From contig CAZSSP010000007.1 in the NCBI GenBank assembly GCA_964609695.1, forward strand, positions 1 through 64,000: DNA of 64,000 bases, written 5' to 3'. This DNA comes from JAGNHS01 sp964609695 (GTDB lineage Bacteria > Bdellovibrionota > UBA2428). How positions within the stretch are numbered: the first letter of the stretch is position 1; every line of letters begins with the position of its first letter. The translations under genes were made by a program, and so were the position numbers. Under the pieces are notes generated by a model that saw only the letters and a program-made list of their open reading frames with translations, searched no databases and had not been told where the DNA came from. Positions 1-8,876 of this stretch are shown in pieces.

Positions 1-121
1 ATGCGCAAAAGGGTGAGCACCGAGCGAGCGTTTGTCGCGAGCGAAGAGCGCAACCTAAGCGGCAAAGATTGCCCTTGAGGCAAGCTTTGATGCGCAAAAG
101 GGTGAACACCGAGCGAGCGTT
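1..121. repeat. G+C-rich direct repeat pair at window edge
   Basis: A 32-base unit at 1-32 recurs at 90-121 with one mismatch (G to A at unit position 17). It begins ATGCGCAAAAGGGTGA and ends CCGAGCGAGCGTT. A shorter related piece, GCGAGCGA(A/T)GAGCGCAA, occurs at 37-53 and 149-165. Composition differs sharply from the AT-rich genes around it. I see no credible open reading frame. It may be the end of a larger repeat array lying outside the window. Confidence 0.75.
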
Positions 122-131
122 AAATAGTTTC

Positions 132-153
132 CTCGCCTCTGGCGAGAGGCGAG
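132..153. repeat. Perfect 9-bp hairpin
   Basis: CTCGCCTCT at 132-140 and AGAGGCGAG at 145-153 are perfect reverse complements around a GGCG loop. The hairpin lies about 35 bases past the stop codon of the SPFH gene on the minus strand, so it could act as that gene's terminator. No T-run follows on that strand, which makes an intrinsic terminator doubtful. It may instead belong to the neighbouring repeat region. Confidence 0.5.
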
Positions 154-187
154 CGATGAGCGCAATTAAGTTCAAAAATCGAACGAA

Positions 188-1132
188 TTAATGACTGGTA
201 TCTTTTTCCGAATCCTTAATTCCAAAAGCCATCATTTGGCGCATTGTTCGAGTCATTCCATCTGTTGATCCATCGAGAATAATCATATTTCCGCTGCCAT
301 TTTCAGCAAAATGTTTAATAGCGTCCGTCCACATCGAAAATAAAATAACATTGGAATCCAAACCCGCGGCCTGCATTTCCTGACTCGCACGACTCATCCC
401 CTTAGCCACTTCTTCTCGGAACAAAGACATACCCTGACCGCGCAATTGAGCCGCAATTCTCTCCGCATCCGCTGAAATTTTAATAGCATTACCTTCAGCT
501 TCTGCTTGTTTTGTTTTTGTAATGAGCAAAGCCTGTCCCTCATTCTCCGCTGCAGCTTTTAGATTACTTGAGGCCACAACTTTTGCCATCGAATGCATAA
601 TTTCTTGATCAAAGGCAATGTCGTTCATTTGAAGATCTATAAGATGATATCCCCAAGCTTCTAAACTTTGATCGAGATGTATTTTAACTTCTTGAACAAT
701 CTCTCCTCGAAGCAAAAGAATTTCAGATTGCTTTTTTGTGGCCACAAAACCACGCACAGTTCCCTCTACGGTTCGAATTAAAGCCTGCATGAGATTGTCG
801 GCGCTAAAAAACTTGTAAGCCACCTTTTTAATGGTTTCTTCCTCTTGATCAATGACAGAGTACAAAAGCATCGCTTTGAAATGAACATTGGCCTGATCCG
901 AAGTGATGGCCTGAAACGCAAGTTCTTCAGAACGGTTTTGAATTGAGATTCTTCTGAAGATTTTCTCCACAAAAGGAATTATAAAATTTAAACCTGGTCG
1001 CAAAACTCGTCTATATTTTCCGAACATAGACACCACGGCCACAGTTCCTTCAGAAACTGTCACCAAGCCATTTAGAACAATAACGGCGGCTATAACCACT
1101 AACATCATAAAGCTCATTTCGAATGGAAACAT
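188..1132 (-). CDS. SPFH/band-7 (stomatin-like) membrane protein
   Basis: This is a 314-residue protein of the SPFH (stomatin/prohibitin/flotillin/HflK) superfamily. One hydrophobic segment (about residues 7-27) anchors it, followed by the band-7 domain with the typical stretch SMFGKYRRVLRPGLNFIIP near residues 35-53. An Ala/Glu/Lys-rich coiled coil (about 190-240) follows, as in flotillin-type scaffolds. Family members form oligomeric rings or microdomains in the inner membrane and often modulate proteases. No partner gene such as NfeD or a protease is adjacent, so the specific role is unknown. AGGAG eight bases upstream of the ATG supports the start. It is transcribed after lgt with a 78-base gap. 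Confidence 0.88.
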   Translation of the reverse strand: MFPFEMSFMMLVVIAAVIVLNGLVTVSEGTVAVVSMFGKYRRVLRPGLNFIIPFVEKIFRRISIQNRSEELAFQAITSDQANVHFKAMLLYSVIDQEEETIKKVAYKFFSADNLMQALIRTVEGTVRGFVATKKQSEILLLRGEIVQEVKIHLDQSLEAWGYHLIDLQMNDIAFDQEIMHSMAKVVASSNLKAAAENEGQALLITKTKQAEAEGNAIKISADAERIAAQLRGQGMSLFREEVAKGMSRASQEMQAAGLDSNVILFSMWTDAIKHFAENGSGNMIILDGSTDGMTRTMRQMMAFGIKDSEKDTSH

Positions 1133-1210
1133 AAATAATCTCCTATTGTTATGGACCTAACAGTAGCCGGCTTAAGAGTCCACCCACTCTTTGCGTCGCA
1201 CAGTAAAAGT

Positions 1211-2041
1211 CTATGATCGAGTTTTGTAATAGGGTTGAGTTTTATGAGAATGAATCAATATAGCCACACCTATCATTCCCATCACTAAACATAATATTTG
1301 CCCCATAGAGAGGGACGCCAACACAAGACCCAGCTGTTCGTCTGGCTGACGAGTGTATTCTACAAAAAATCTTAGAATGGCATATCCAATTAGAAAAACA
1401 CCACCCACCTCGCCTCTTCGCAAAGTTTTAGATTTAATTTTCTTAGCTTCATAATAACGAATAAATAAAAACAACAGGACTCCTTCAGTGAGTCCTTGAT
1501 AAAGCTGGGAAGGATGCCTTGGTAGAGCCAATGAGTCCGTAGGAAAAACCATGGCCCATGGCACTGATGTGGGTCTTCCATAAAGCTCCGCATTTATAAA
1601 ATTACCCATCCGACCTAAAAATAAGCCTGGGGTGCATGCATAACCTAAGGTGTCCCCCAAGGCGTAAAAGTGAACACCCTTTTTCTTTCCAAAGATAAAA
1701 GAAGCAATCACCATTCCCACAACGGCACCATGAAAAGACAATCCTCCATGATGTACAAAGAGAATTTCTGATAAATTTTCTTTGTAGTATTCGAGATTGT
1801 AAAACAGTACATAAAAAGTTCTGGCCCCTAAAAGCATCCCGACTATGAGATAACTGATATAAGACTCTAAATCTTGATAACTTAAATTAAGAAGACCTTT
1901 GTCGGCTCGCTTTTTAAAAATTTTAAATCCAATCATATATCCCAAAAGATACATAACGGCGTACCATCGAAGAGCAATCGTACCTATTCCGGGAATATCA
2001 AACGAAAATATTTCGGGAGAAATATTAGGATAAATAATCAT
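1211..2041 (-). CDS. lgt: Prolipoprotein diacylglyceryl transferase
   Basis: This 276-residue polytopic membrane enzyme transfers diacylglycerol from phosphatidylglycerol to the lipobox cysteine of prelipoproteins, the first step of lipoprotein maturation. The family signatures are clear: HHGGLSFHGAVVG near residue 97 and GRMGNFINAELYGRPT near 142, within seven or so predicted membrane helices. Length matches the family. Its ATG overlaps the stop codon of the upstream response regulator by four bases, so it is the last gene of a translationally coupled chain with the histidine kinase and the GGDEF response regulator. That is an unusual place for lgt. Confidence 0.96.
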   Translation of the reverse strand: MIIYPNISPEIFSFDIPGIGTIALRWYAVMYLLGYMIGFKIFKKRADKGLLNLSYQDLESYISYLIVGMLLGARTFYVLFYNLEYYKENLSEILFVHHGGLSFHGAVVGMVIASFIFGKKKGVHFYALGDTLGYACTPGLFLGRMGNFINAELYGRPTSVPWAMVFPTDSLALPRHPSQLYQGLTEGVLLFLFIRYYEAKKIKSKTLRRGEVGGVFLIGYAILRFFVEYTRQPDEQLGLVLASLSMGQILCLVMGMIGVAILIHSHKTQPYYKTRS

Positions 2042-3552
2042 GTCTTCTTATTTATGCGATTAGTTTCAACGTGGAAAGACTGAAAGGCAGGAATATAGCC
2101 TGATTTAGCTGTGGCTTGTTTCACTGAGTTACGAGTCTTCTTCGCCTCATAAAGAGCATTATCACAAACTTGCAAGAGATTAACTATGTCATCGGCATGG
2201 GTTGGATATTCAGAAACTCCAATAGAAATACTCAATTTTCCTAAGGGCTGCTGATCCGCGTAAGCAAATTTTTCTTTTTCAACTCTCATACGCAATCTCT
2301 CAGCTTTAACCATGGCGTCATTTAGTCCGGTGTGAGGAAGCATAATCACAAATTCCTCTCCACCATAGCGAGCTACGATGTCAGTAGATCGAAATTCAGA
2401 CTTAAGCAAATCAGCAATTCTTACCAAAAGAGCATCTCCGGCAGGGTGTCCATTGTGATCGTTATAATGTTTAAAATGGTCGATATCTAAAAAAATCAAA
2501 CTCAAGGGATGTTTGATTCGCTGAACTTTTTTTAACTCTTCATCAAATTTTTCTTTGAAATAGCGAACGTTAAACAACTTAGTGAGACCATCTCGTATTG
2601 AGTTTTCTAAAACCCTTACATGAAGCAAGGCATTTTCAAAAAACGTTTCAGTCGTCATTAAAAATCTATGCAGCAAATCTTTATCAAAGCTTGGCGTTTT
2701 AATAGCAAAAAGACCTCTAGGAATCTCTCGAGTATAAAAACCCTGGAGATGCCATCCTGCATTTCGATAAGGAAGATTTGCAGGGTTGAGCTGATCTGAT
2801 TGATTTAAAAAATTAGTGAACAACGAGTTTCCGGGAAGTTCATCAATAAATTTCGCAAAACCCTTAGCATCGTTAACAACATTTTCCGGAATTGGAAACT
2901 TGGGCTGAGTGCCCGCAAAAACTTCTTTAGGAGCTCTGGCCGTAGCTACAATTGTTCTCTCTGAAGGTAGAAGTTGAAAAAACACGACAGGAGCGCCCTT
3001 AAATATTAAAGAAATATAATCACAACCAATTTCTATGGTCTTGGCCACATCAAAGTTCTTTGAAAGTTCATCGGTCATATCTGCAAGACCTTGAAGCTGA
3101 TTCTTTTTATGAGTGAGCTCATCGAGGAGAAACTCGTTGTAATACCTCAAATATATTCTTTCACAAACGTGCAATATTACAGATCGAACATCCTCTAAAT
3201 TATCGAAGGGTTTTCCTAAATAATCGTATACTCCAACCTTCGTGGCTTGCACTGCGGTGTCGAAGCTTCCCTGAGAAGTCATGATGATGACTTCAACTTC
3301 TTTCGAAAGCTTTTTAACTTCTGCAGCCAATTCAATACCCGTCATTCCACCCATTCGAACATCTGCAATGATAATATGTGGTAACGAGGAGTTTTCTATA
3401 ATTTCTAAAGCTTCTTCGGCATTTCCAGCAATCTTGGATTGGAAACCCCATCCACTGAGAAGTTCACCTAAAAATTTTCGTACACTTTCTTCATCATCAA
3501 CAACTAATATTTCATAATCGGCAGGATTTATCGGTGAACTTTGACTTTTCAT
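2038..3552 (-). CDS. Response regulator with GGDEF diguanylate cyclase output
   Basis: A 504-residue two-component output protein. Residues about 14-130 are a receiver domain with acidic pair D19/D20, phospho-acceptor D64 (in IIADVRMGGMTG) and conserved lysine in YLGKPFDN. A middle region (about 140-300) resembles a degenerate GAF-like sensor. The C-terminal GGDEF domain keeps an intact active site (RYGGEEF) and a product-inhibition I-site RSTD exactly five residues upstream, so it should synthesise cyclic di-GMP and be feedback-inhibited. It overlaps the kinase gene upstream and lgt downstream by four bases each. The adjacent histidine kinase is its obvious cognate kinase. Confidence 0.93.
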   Translation of the reverse strand: MKSQSSPINPADYEILVVDDEESVRKFLGELLSGWGFQSKIAGNAEEALEIIENSSLPHIIIADVRMGGMTGIELAAEVKKLSKEVEVIIMTSQGSFDTAVQATKVGVYDYLGKPFDNLEDVRSVILHVCERIYLRYYNEFLLDELTHKKNQLQGLADMTDELSKNFDVAKTIEIGCDYISLIFKGAPVVFFQLLPSERTIVATARAPKEVFAGTQPKFPIPENVVNDAKGFAKFIDELPGNSLFTNFLNQSDQLNPANLPYRNAGWHLQGFYTREIPRGLFAIKTPSFDKDLLHRFLMTTETFFENALLHVRVLENSIRDGLTKLFNVRYFKEKFDEELKKVQRIKHPLSLIFLDIDHFKHYNDHNGHPAGDALLVRIADLLKSEFRSTDIVARYGGEEFVIMLPHTGLNDAMVKAERLRMRVEKEKFAYADQQPLGKLSISIGVSEYPTHADDIVNLLQVCDNALYEAKKTRNSVKQATAKSGYIPAFQSFHVETNRINKKT

Positions 3553-5696
3553 TTTTTAGCCCCTGGCCTATGTATACTAAAACCTTCAGGTTTCACAATA
3601 TCATCTCGACTTCCCTCATCTCCGCGCTTTTCTGAGGGACTTCTTATAATATTGGATCGACTTTGCGGTTCATTTTTCACAGTGACTTTTGAAGATGGAG
3701 GTGGAGGCGGAGTTCTAATCCCCGATAAAGTGCCTTCAACTTTTAAAGAAGGCTCCTGTGCTTTTTCAATTTTTTCAGCTTGAACTACGGGAGGCAACAC
3801 GGCTTCATTTTTAACAAGAGGCTTATGACTGCTCACTTTAAAACGCTCATGAAAGGCACTGAGTTTTTCAACCATTTCAACCGTTCGATCGCCCGACACC
3901 ATAAAATCAATAAAAAATGTTGTGCCTTGGCCCACATGACTTGTGATGCTTATTCTAGCTTTATGCTCAGCTAAAATATTCATAGTCACAGCCAAACCCA
4001 ATCCAGTTCCTTTTCCAGCTTCTTTAGTAGTGAAAAATGGTTCAAAAATCTTTTTCATAACCTCAGGAGTCATTCCAGAACCACTATCCTTAATAGACAC
4101 TCTCGCAAAGGGGCCATGAAAGTCAGGATGCTTATAAGCCACCAAATCGCCTACAGGAGCTGACTTAGTGTCACTAAACAAAAAGGTTTCAATATCTAAA
4201 ACTCCGCCCTTGGCCATAGCGTGCCCAGCATTTTGCATCATATTTAGCAAAACTTGCTCGACTTGATTGCTATTACCCAGAACAGTTTTTAACTTGGGAT
4301 CAAACTTTTTATTAATCTTGACCCCCCCCATATTTAATGAATGTTCCATAAGTTGAATCGCGTCCCAAGCCACCAACTCCAAATCCATTTGAACCAACGC
4401 CGTAGTTTCTTTTCTAGAAAATCTCATCAAGCCATCAATAATGCTTCGAGTTCTCTTAGCTTCTTTCTTAATAACCTCGAGATAATTGTTAATTTTATTT
4501 TTAAAATCTTCACTCAAATTTTGAGTGGCCATAAGCGCTAAATCGGCATTTCCCATGATTCCCGCTAAAGGATTTTTCACCTCATGAGCAATACCCGCAC
4601 TTAGAGTTCCTAGTGTGGCCAACTTTTCACTTTGCACCAAAGCGCCATGAGCTTCATTGAGTGCTTTTTCACGATCGGCCAAGGACTGACCCATGTGATT
4701 AAAAGCTCTAGCCAAATCACCAATTTCATCTTTTTGAATAACTTCAACTCGAGTTTCAAATTTTCCCGTTTCCATAAGTCGAGTGGCTTCAACAATTTTC
4801 TCAATAGGTTTTGAAAGATGTCGAGCCAAAAGTGAAGCTCCTACAAGACTAGCCCCTAATATGAGAACTAAACTAAACACCATTTGAAAAATAAAATATT
4901 GAATACTCGACATCACGCTTTCAAAAGAAACTAATGATGTCGTAATCCAACGTTGTCCAGCTTCACCCAAGCTAATAGGACTGGCCGCAAAGAGGTATTG
5001 TATATTCCCATTTTCATCGGAATAGGATTGGCTCGAACTCTGCTTAACAGAATATATGTTTTTCTTAGCCTCTCCCAATAGAAAACTATCCGAAAAACTT
5101 TTAAACAATTTTAGCCCTTCCTTAGACGACAAGAAAACGTTAGATTCTAAATTTTCATGATTTTTTGATTCTTGTAAAACAAGAGTTTTGACCGGGCCAC
5201 GATCTAATTTTTTTGCCAGATAAAATCTTTCTTTAGGAATTAATGAATACGCAACAACTTCGCGATTAATTCCCTTTTCCTGAGTTACTAATTTTTCCGA
5301 AATTAATACGAAATCCTTTTTGGAAAATTGTATTGATGTCACCATCCATTTTTCTTGATATGTCGGCAAAGTGGGGTTGAGCACCAACCCAGTTTCACGA
5401 GTCCAAGTCTTATCCCCAACTTTAACCCACTCTAAATCGATAGCATTGGCGTCCACAGCTCCTCGACTCGGATCTAATAATCTGACAGCAATTTCTTTCA
5501 TGTCGGCCCTGAGTCCATCGATACGAGCCGCCACTTCTTTACCTGCTTGCAATGATTGTAGAGTTTGAATTTCTCGAATACTTGTAATTTTATCTTGAAG
5601 AAAATAATCGTAGCTCAACTTTAAAAACAAGCCGGCCATCAATATTAAAAACAGCGTTAACAGCAAAACTAATTTGTAACGTATAGGAAGTCTCAT
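3549..5696 (-). CDS. Membrane sensor histidine kinase (HAMP-HisKA-HATPase)
   Basis: This 715-residue sensor kinase has a first membrane helix at about 8-28, an extracytoplasmic sensor region of about 235 residues without a recognised domain, and a second helix at about 266-290. A HAMP linker, a HisKA domain with phospho-acceptor H371 in GIAHEVKNPLAGI, and a HATPase domain follow. The ATPase has an N-box (NMMQNAGHAM), a G1 box (DSGSGM) and a G2 box (GKGTGLGLAV). After the catalytic domain comes a tail of about 110 residues, low in predicted structure and with a run of five prolines, which is atypical. The gene overlaps the 169-residue secreted protein gene upstream and the GGDEF response regulator downstream, so phosphotransfer to that regulator is the likely output. 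Confidence 0.93.
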   Translation of the reverse strand: MRLPIRYKLVLLLTLFLILMAGLFLKLSYDYFLQDKITSIREIQTLQSLQAGKEVAARIDGLRADMKEIAVRLLDPSRGAVDANAIDLEWVKVGDKTWTRETGLVLNPTLPTYQEKWMVTSIQFSKKDFVLISEKLVTQEKGINREVVAYSLIPKERFYLAKKLDRGPVKTLVLQESKNHENLESNVFLSSKEGLKLFKSFSDSFLLGEAKKNIYSVKQSSSQSYSDENGNIQYLFAASPISLGEAGQRWITTSLVSFESVMSSIQYFIFQMVFSLVLILGASLVGASLLARHLSKPIEKIVEATRLMETGKFETRVEVIQKDEIGDLARAFNHMGQSLADREKALNEAHGALVQSEKLATLGTLSAGIAHEVKNPLAGIMGNADLALMATQNLSEDFKNKINNYLEVIKKEAKRTRSIIDGLMRFSRKETTALVQMDLELVAWDAIQLMEHSLNMGGVKINKKFDPKLKTVLGNSNQVEQVLLNMMQNAGHAMAKGGVLDIETFLFSDTKSAPVGDLVAYKHPDFHGPFARVSIKDSGSGMTPEVMKKIFEPFFTTKEAGKGTGLGLAVTMNILAEHKARISITSHVGQGTTFFIDFMVSGDRTVEMVEKLSAFHERFKVSSHKPLVKNEAVLPPVVQAEKIEKAQEPSLKVEGTLSGIRTPPPPPSSKVTVKNEPQSRSNIIRSPSEKRGDEGSRDDIVKPEGFSIHRPGAKK

Positions 5697-6202
5697 TTAT
5701 TTCTTAACTTAAGTTTAAGCTCCCCTCGAAGAGTTTGAACTTGAAGCTCAACCTCATCTTTAAGACTCATTTTCTCAAAACTGACACAAAAAACTCTATA
5801 GTGAGGATGAGCAAAAGAATAATGCATTTCAATTAGTGTAGGATTCGTTATTTCAAGAACTTTCTTAGCCGGCATACCTTCTAAAAAAATTTTCACATCA
5901 TCGGTAGAAAATCTTTCCCAAGTTGAAAAATCAAGAGCCAGTATCACTTGGTCTTTGTCGGCTAGATAAGGAAAATGGAAACCTGGCGTAAGCTCTTCTT
6001 GTTTTTTTAAAAGAGTCTCGTTTGCCATCATCGCCTTTATAGAGAGAAGCTCTTTTCCTCTATCAAACAATCTCCCCTCTTCAACTCGTTCATCAACGTA
6101 TGCTAAATATGAACTCGAAGGTGATCTCACCGAACTCAAAACCGAGCAGTAAGATAAAAACATCAATAACAATAAGGTGCTTAATCTCAGACAGAAGCTC
6201 AT
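5693..6202 (-). CDS. Secreted protein of unknown function, first gene of the kinase operon
   Basis: A 169-residue protein with an N-terminal hydrophobic signal segment (about residues 5-24). A cysteine follows at 19 (LSYC), but the tyrosine before it makes a lipobox non-canonical. The rest is soluble, mixed alpha/beta, with no recognised domain. It overlaps the histidine kinase start by four bases, which suggests co-translation. An inferred role is a periplasmic ligand or accessory sensor for that kinase. A TATAAA hexamer ends eight bases upstream of the ATG, but no convincing -35 box accompanies it. Confidence 0.7.
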   Translation of the reverse strand: MSFCLRLSTLLLLMFLSYCSVLSSVRSPSSSYLAYVDERVEEGRLFDRGKELLSIKAMMANETLLKKQEELTPGFHFPYLADKDQVILALDFSTWERFSTDDVKIFLEGMPAKKVLEITNPTLIEMHYSFAHPHYRVFCVSFEKMSLKDEVELQVQTLRGELKLKLRNK

Positions 6203-6282
6203 AGAGAAAGTTTATAGAAATAGCTTATAAAAAGCTAGGCTATGAGCTTAGACAATCCTTTAGGCAAGAGAGTCAACTTTCA

Positions 6283-6858
6283 TCAGTTTTTGACATGAGC
6301 CAAAATTTCGCTCACTCGAAACACAGCTCGAACCGGGAGAGAAAGTTCAGATTGAATTTTTTGGACTCCACCCATTTCTCTATCAACAAGCGCCAAAACT
6401 CCGCTGAGAGGGTAGCCTTCTTTCTTTAGTTGATCGGCCGCTTCTAACGAAGATTTTCCTGTACTAATCACATCTTCAACAAGCCAAATCTTCATTGCTG
6501 CATTGGGCAGAGAACCTTCTACAGCTCGACCTTGAGTGAATCCATGTTTTTTAGGTTCCTTACGAATCAACAAGGCTTCCCACTCTTGTTGATTATTTGA
6601 CGCCTCTATCACGATTCCCGAAACAAGGGGATCTCCACCAACACTAACTCCGGCCACGTATGTAGGAGAATTATCTTCTGCTTTAAGGGTTTGATAAAAA
6701 ATTTGAGAAAGTAATTTTAATGAAGGCCCGTGCAAACTCACTTTTTTACAATCAATATAGTAATTGGCTTTAAGACCGCTTGCTAAAGTGATGCCCTCAA
6801 CTTTTTGATATGCTCTTCGAGCTAAAAGACCTAACATCTCTTTTTTCAAAGCATCCAT
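6283..6858 (-). CDS. pyrE: Orotate phosphoribosyltransferase
   Basis: This 191-residue enzyme joins orotate to PRPP to give orotidine 5'-phosphate in pyrimidine synthesis. The PRPP-binding signature WLVEDVISTGKSS lies near residues 124-136, and GVSVGGDPLVSG (about 70-81) marks the N-terminal substrate region of the PyrE family. Length fits. Its start overlaps the 3' end of the alpha/beta hydrolase gene by 13 bases, so the two are probably co-transcribed. No other pyrimidine gene lies in the window. Confidence 0.93.
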   Translation of the reverse strand: MDALKKEMLGLLARRAYQKVEGITLASGLKANYYIDCKKVSLHGPSLKLLSQIFYQTLKAEDNSPTYVAGVSVGGDPLVSGIVIEASNNQQEWEALLIRKEPKKHGFTQGRAVEGSLPNAAMKIWLVEDVISTGKSSLEAADQLKKEGYPLSGVLALVDREMGGVQKIQSELSLPVRAVFRVSEILAHVKN

Positions 6859-7730
6859 TCAACACACTCCCTATAAATAACTTTACGATTGAGTTCATTA
6901 AAATTTTCATGAAAATTTCCGGGAAATTTCAAAAGCTTTTTATGAGTGCTTAATCGCTCATAAAAATTAATAACCGACTGAGGATTAACAATCGGATCGT
7001 CATCACCCACACTCAAACAAGTCGGTATTTCCACTTCAGCAGCTCTCTGCTTCAAATCCGCGGCAGATTCTTCCATACTCACAAAAAACTTAGGTGTCGC
7101 ATAGGAAAAAATGTCTTTATCTTGAGAATGATCGTAAACGATTACGGAATCACGAGTCATTTGCTCCGATTTAAGTTCGTTATCCAATTTAAGATTTGGA
7201 GTCGACTTCAGTAAAATATTAGCTAAAGAACGCTTCCATTCCGGCACAGGTAATTTTAACTCAAGCGGAGGAGCACTAAGAAAACACTTTTTAAATTCCG
7301 GAACAGGCCCCCTATCCGCCCAATCTGAAATTAAATGCTTAATGGATAAAAGTGAACCCATACTATGAGCCACTAAAAAAGCCTCTTTTTGATGAGCACC
7401 CGCCTTAGCATGAGGGCCTTTTAAATACCAAAAACTTTGTACGGCTCTAAAATCCTTAAGCATGAAATCAAAAGTTTGTAGCGAAGCCATTCCGCCGGCC
7501 GAACGACTCATTCCGTGTCCCACTAAATCGAGAGCAAGTACGTCGTAGCCCACTTGAGTCAAAAAATTTGCAAGCTCATTATACCGAAGCGCATGTTCGG
7601 CAAAACCATGAATCAACCAAACGTATCCTCGAATAGGCAAAGTAGTCTGATAGGCGTTAGGCCAATGCCACAAAGCTAAACGACCGCTAACTGATTGCTG
7701 GCTTTCGCACCAATGAAGTTGTGGCGACAT
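6846..7730 (-). CDS. Alpha/beta hydrolase (lysophospholipase/monoacylglycerol lipase type)
   Basis: A 294-residue alpha/beta hydrolase of the serine aminopeptidase (Hydrolase_4) type. Visible features are the oxyanion HG motif in WLIHGFAEH (about residues 38-46), the nucleophile elbow AHSMGS, an acidic residue in VGDDDPIVNP, and a late histidine in GNFHEN, giving a complete Ser-Asp-His triad. There is no signal peptide. The likely substrate is a glycerolipid or lysophospholipid, but this is only family-level inference. It is the first gene of a two-gene unit with pyrE. A TATAAG hexamer six bases before the ATG hints at a very short leader. Confidence 0.85.
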   Translation of the reverse strand: MSPQLHWCESQQSVSGRLALWHWPNAYQTTLPIRGYVWLIHGFAEHALRYNELANFLTQVGYDVLALDLVGHGMSRSAGGMASLQTFDFMLKDFRAVQSFWYLKGPHAKAGAHQKEAFLVAHSMGSLLSIKHLISDWADRGPVPEFKKCFLSAPPLELKLPVPEWKRSLANILLKSTPNLKLDNELKSEQMTRDSVIVYDHSQDKDIFSYATPKFFVSMEESAADLKQRAAEVEIPTCLSVGDDDPIVNPQSVINFYERLSTHKKLLKFPGNFHENFNELNRKVIYRECVEWML

Positions 7731-7776
7731 AAAAAGCTTATATCGAAATTGTTAAGGCGGTGATACATTATTTATT

Positions 7777-8322
7777 GTGCGAATAATTTACGTTTGCATT
7801 TTTCTTAGCGCCCTGTGTTGCTCGCGAATTGCCCTTTCTCAAGAAAGCGGTGGAAGTGCATCGGGCCCTATTCTCGAACCCGAAGCCTTAGCCGGCATCA
7901 ATGCTCATAACGATTTATTAGGACTGCAGGGAGTTCTTTATGTTTATGGTGTCCGATCTGGTCTTTTTGCCTTAAGTCCCGACAACAAACTTATGGCAGG
8001 TTTTTTATACCACACTCGTAAAAACGATAAAGCTTATACAAGTGAAGTGAACTTAAGACACTCTAGCCGCGTTGCTAAAATTCCAACTTTTTTTGATTTA
8101 GGTGCCCACGTCTCTCTTTACCAAATCAAGTTAGATTACAAATCCGATGGTTCCTGCGTTCAACAAGGTTGCGAGACTGATCGTGGAAACTATGCAGGAT
8201 TTTTTGTAGGCGGAGGTATAACCCTCCCCTTTGGTGCAGTTCCCTTGAGATTGTCGCTTAGATATTATCAAAGTCCCAGCTTTTGGTTTTTAGTTGACGC
8301 AAGCGTTGGCACTGCCTTTTGA
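7777..8322 (+). CDS. Small secreted, probably outer-membrane barrel protein
   Basis: This 181-residue protein has a signal peptide (about 1-21, ending near ALS-Q). The mature part is rich in alternating hydrophobic strands and aromatic residues and ends in phenylalanine, as outer-membrane barrels often do. Two cysteines (CVQQGC) could form a disulphide. I do not recognise the family. The start is a GTG with no clear Shine-Dalgarno, chosen because the signal peptide begins immediately after it. It diverges from the hydrolase gene and precedes the DUF3015 gene, which has its own promoter. Confidence 0.65.
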   Translation: MRIIYVCIFLSALCCSRIALSQESGGSASGPILEPEALAGINAHNDLLGLQGVLYVYGVRSGLFALSPDNKLMAGFLYHTRKNDKAYTSEVNLRHSSRVAKIPTFFDLGAHVSLYQIKLDYKSDGSCVQQGCETDRGNYAGFFVGGGITLPFGAVPLRLSLRYYQSPSFWFLVDASVGTAF

Positions 8323-8327
8323 TTGAC

Positions 8328-8356
8328 TTGGCAACTTAAAAAGTCGCTCTTATAAT
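8328..8356 (+). promoter_or_regulatory. Sigma-70-type promoter for the DUF3015-DUF4105 genes
   Basis: TTGGCA at 8328-8333 and a perfect TATAAT at 8351-8356 are separated by 17 bases. Transcription should start near 8363, giving a leader of about 19 bases before the ATG at 8382. Confidence 0.75.
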
Positions 8357-8381
8357 ATAATCAGAATCGGGGACTTCTATA

Positions 8382-8876
8382 ATGAAAAATTTCAAAGTTT
8401 TAATCGTCGCTTTTTTTTGCATTAGCCTTTCATCATTTGCCAACGATGGCAGCTCTGGCTGTGGCCCCGGATGGTATATTTTCAAAGAAAATTCGATGGT
8501 TTCTTCAGCTCTTCGAGCCATTACCAACGGAGTTCTTTTCCCTATATCAACCCTAGGTATTACTTTTGGTACCTCAAATTGCACTCAACATAAAGTTGTT
8601 AAAACAGAAAAGCAGAGCCTTCATTTTGCCACCATGAACTATATGGAACTCAAATCTCAAATGGCTCAAGGAGAAGGTGAATATCTTTCAGCTTTCGCTC
8701 AAACTATAGGATGCCAAGCATCAGCTCAAAACACTTTTAATGACGTTTTAAAAACAAACTTCTCTCAAATTGTCCCCCGCGGAAGCATTCAGCCCGAAAA
8801 ATTACTTTTAGAGGTTTACAAAAAGATCTTAAGTCACCCTATATTAATGCGTAAGTGTTCTCTAGACGCCGCTTAA
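8382..8876 (+). CDS. DUF3015 family secreted protein
   Basis: A 164-residue protein with a signal peptide (about 1-20, cleaved near SSFA-ND) followed by the DUF3015 signature: GCGPGWYIFKENSMVSSAL near residues 26-44 and TNGV...FGTSNC. The conserved cysteines (in SGCGPGW and TSNC) suggest disulphides in the periplasm. The biochemical function of DUF3015 is not known to me. The last 22 bases overlap the start of the DUF4105 gene, so the pair is translationally linked. A strong promoter lies just upstream. Confidence 0.88.
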   Translation: MKNFKVLIVAFFCISLSSFANDGSSGCGPGWYIFKENSMVSSALRAITNGVLFPISTLGITFGTSNCTQHKVVKTEKQSLHFATMNYMELKSQMAQGEGEYLSAFAQTIGCQASAQNTFNDVLKTNFSQIVPRGSIQPEKLLLEVYKKILSHPILMRKCSLDAA

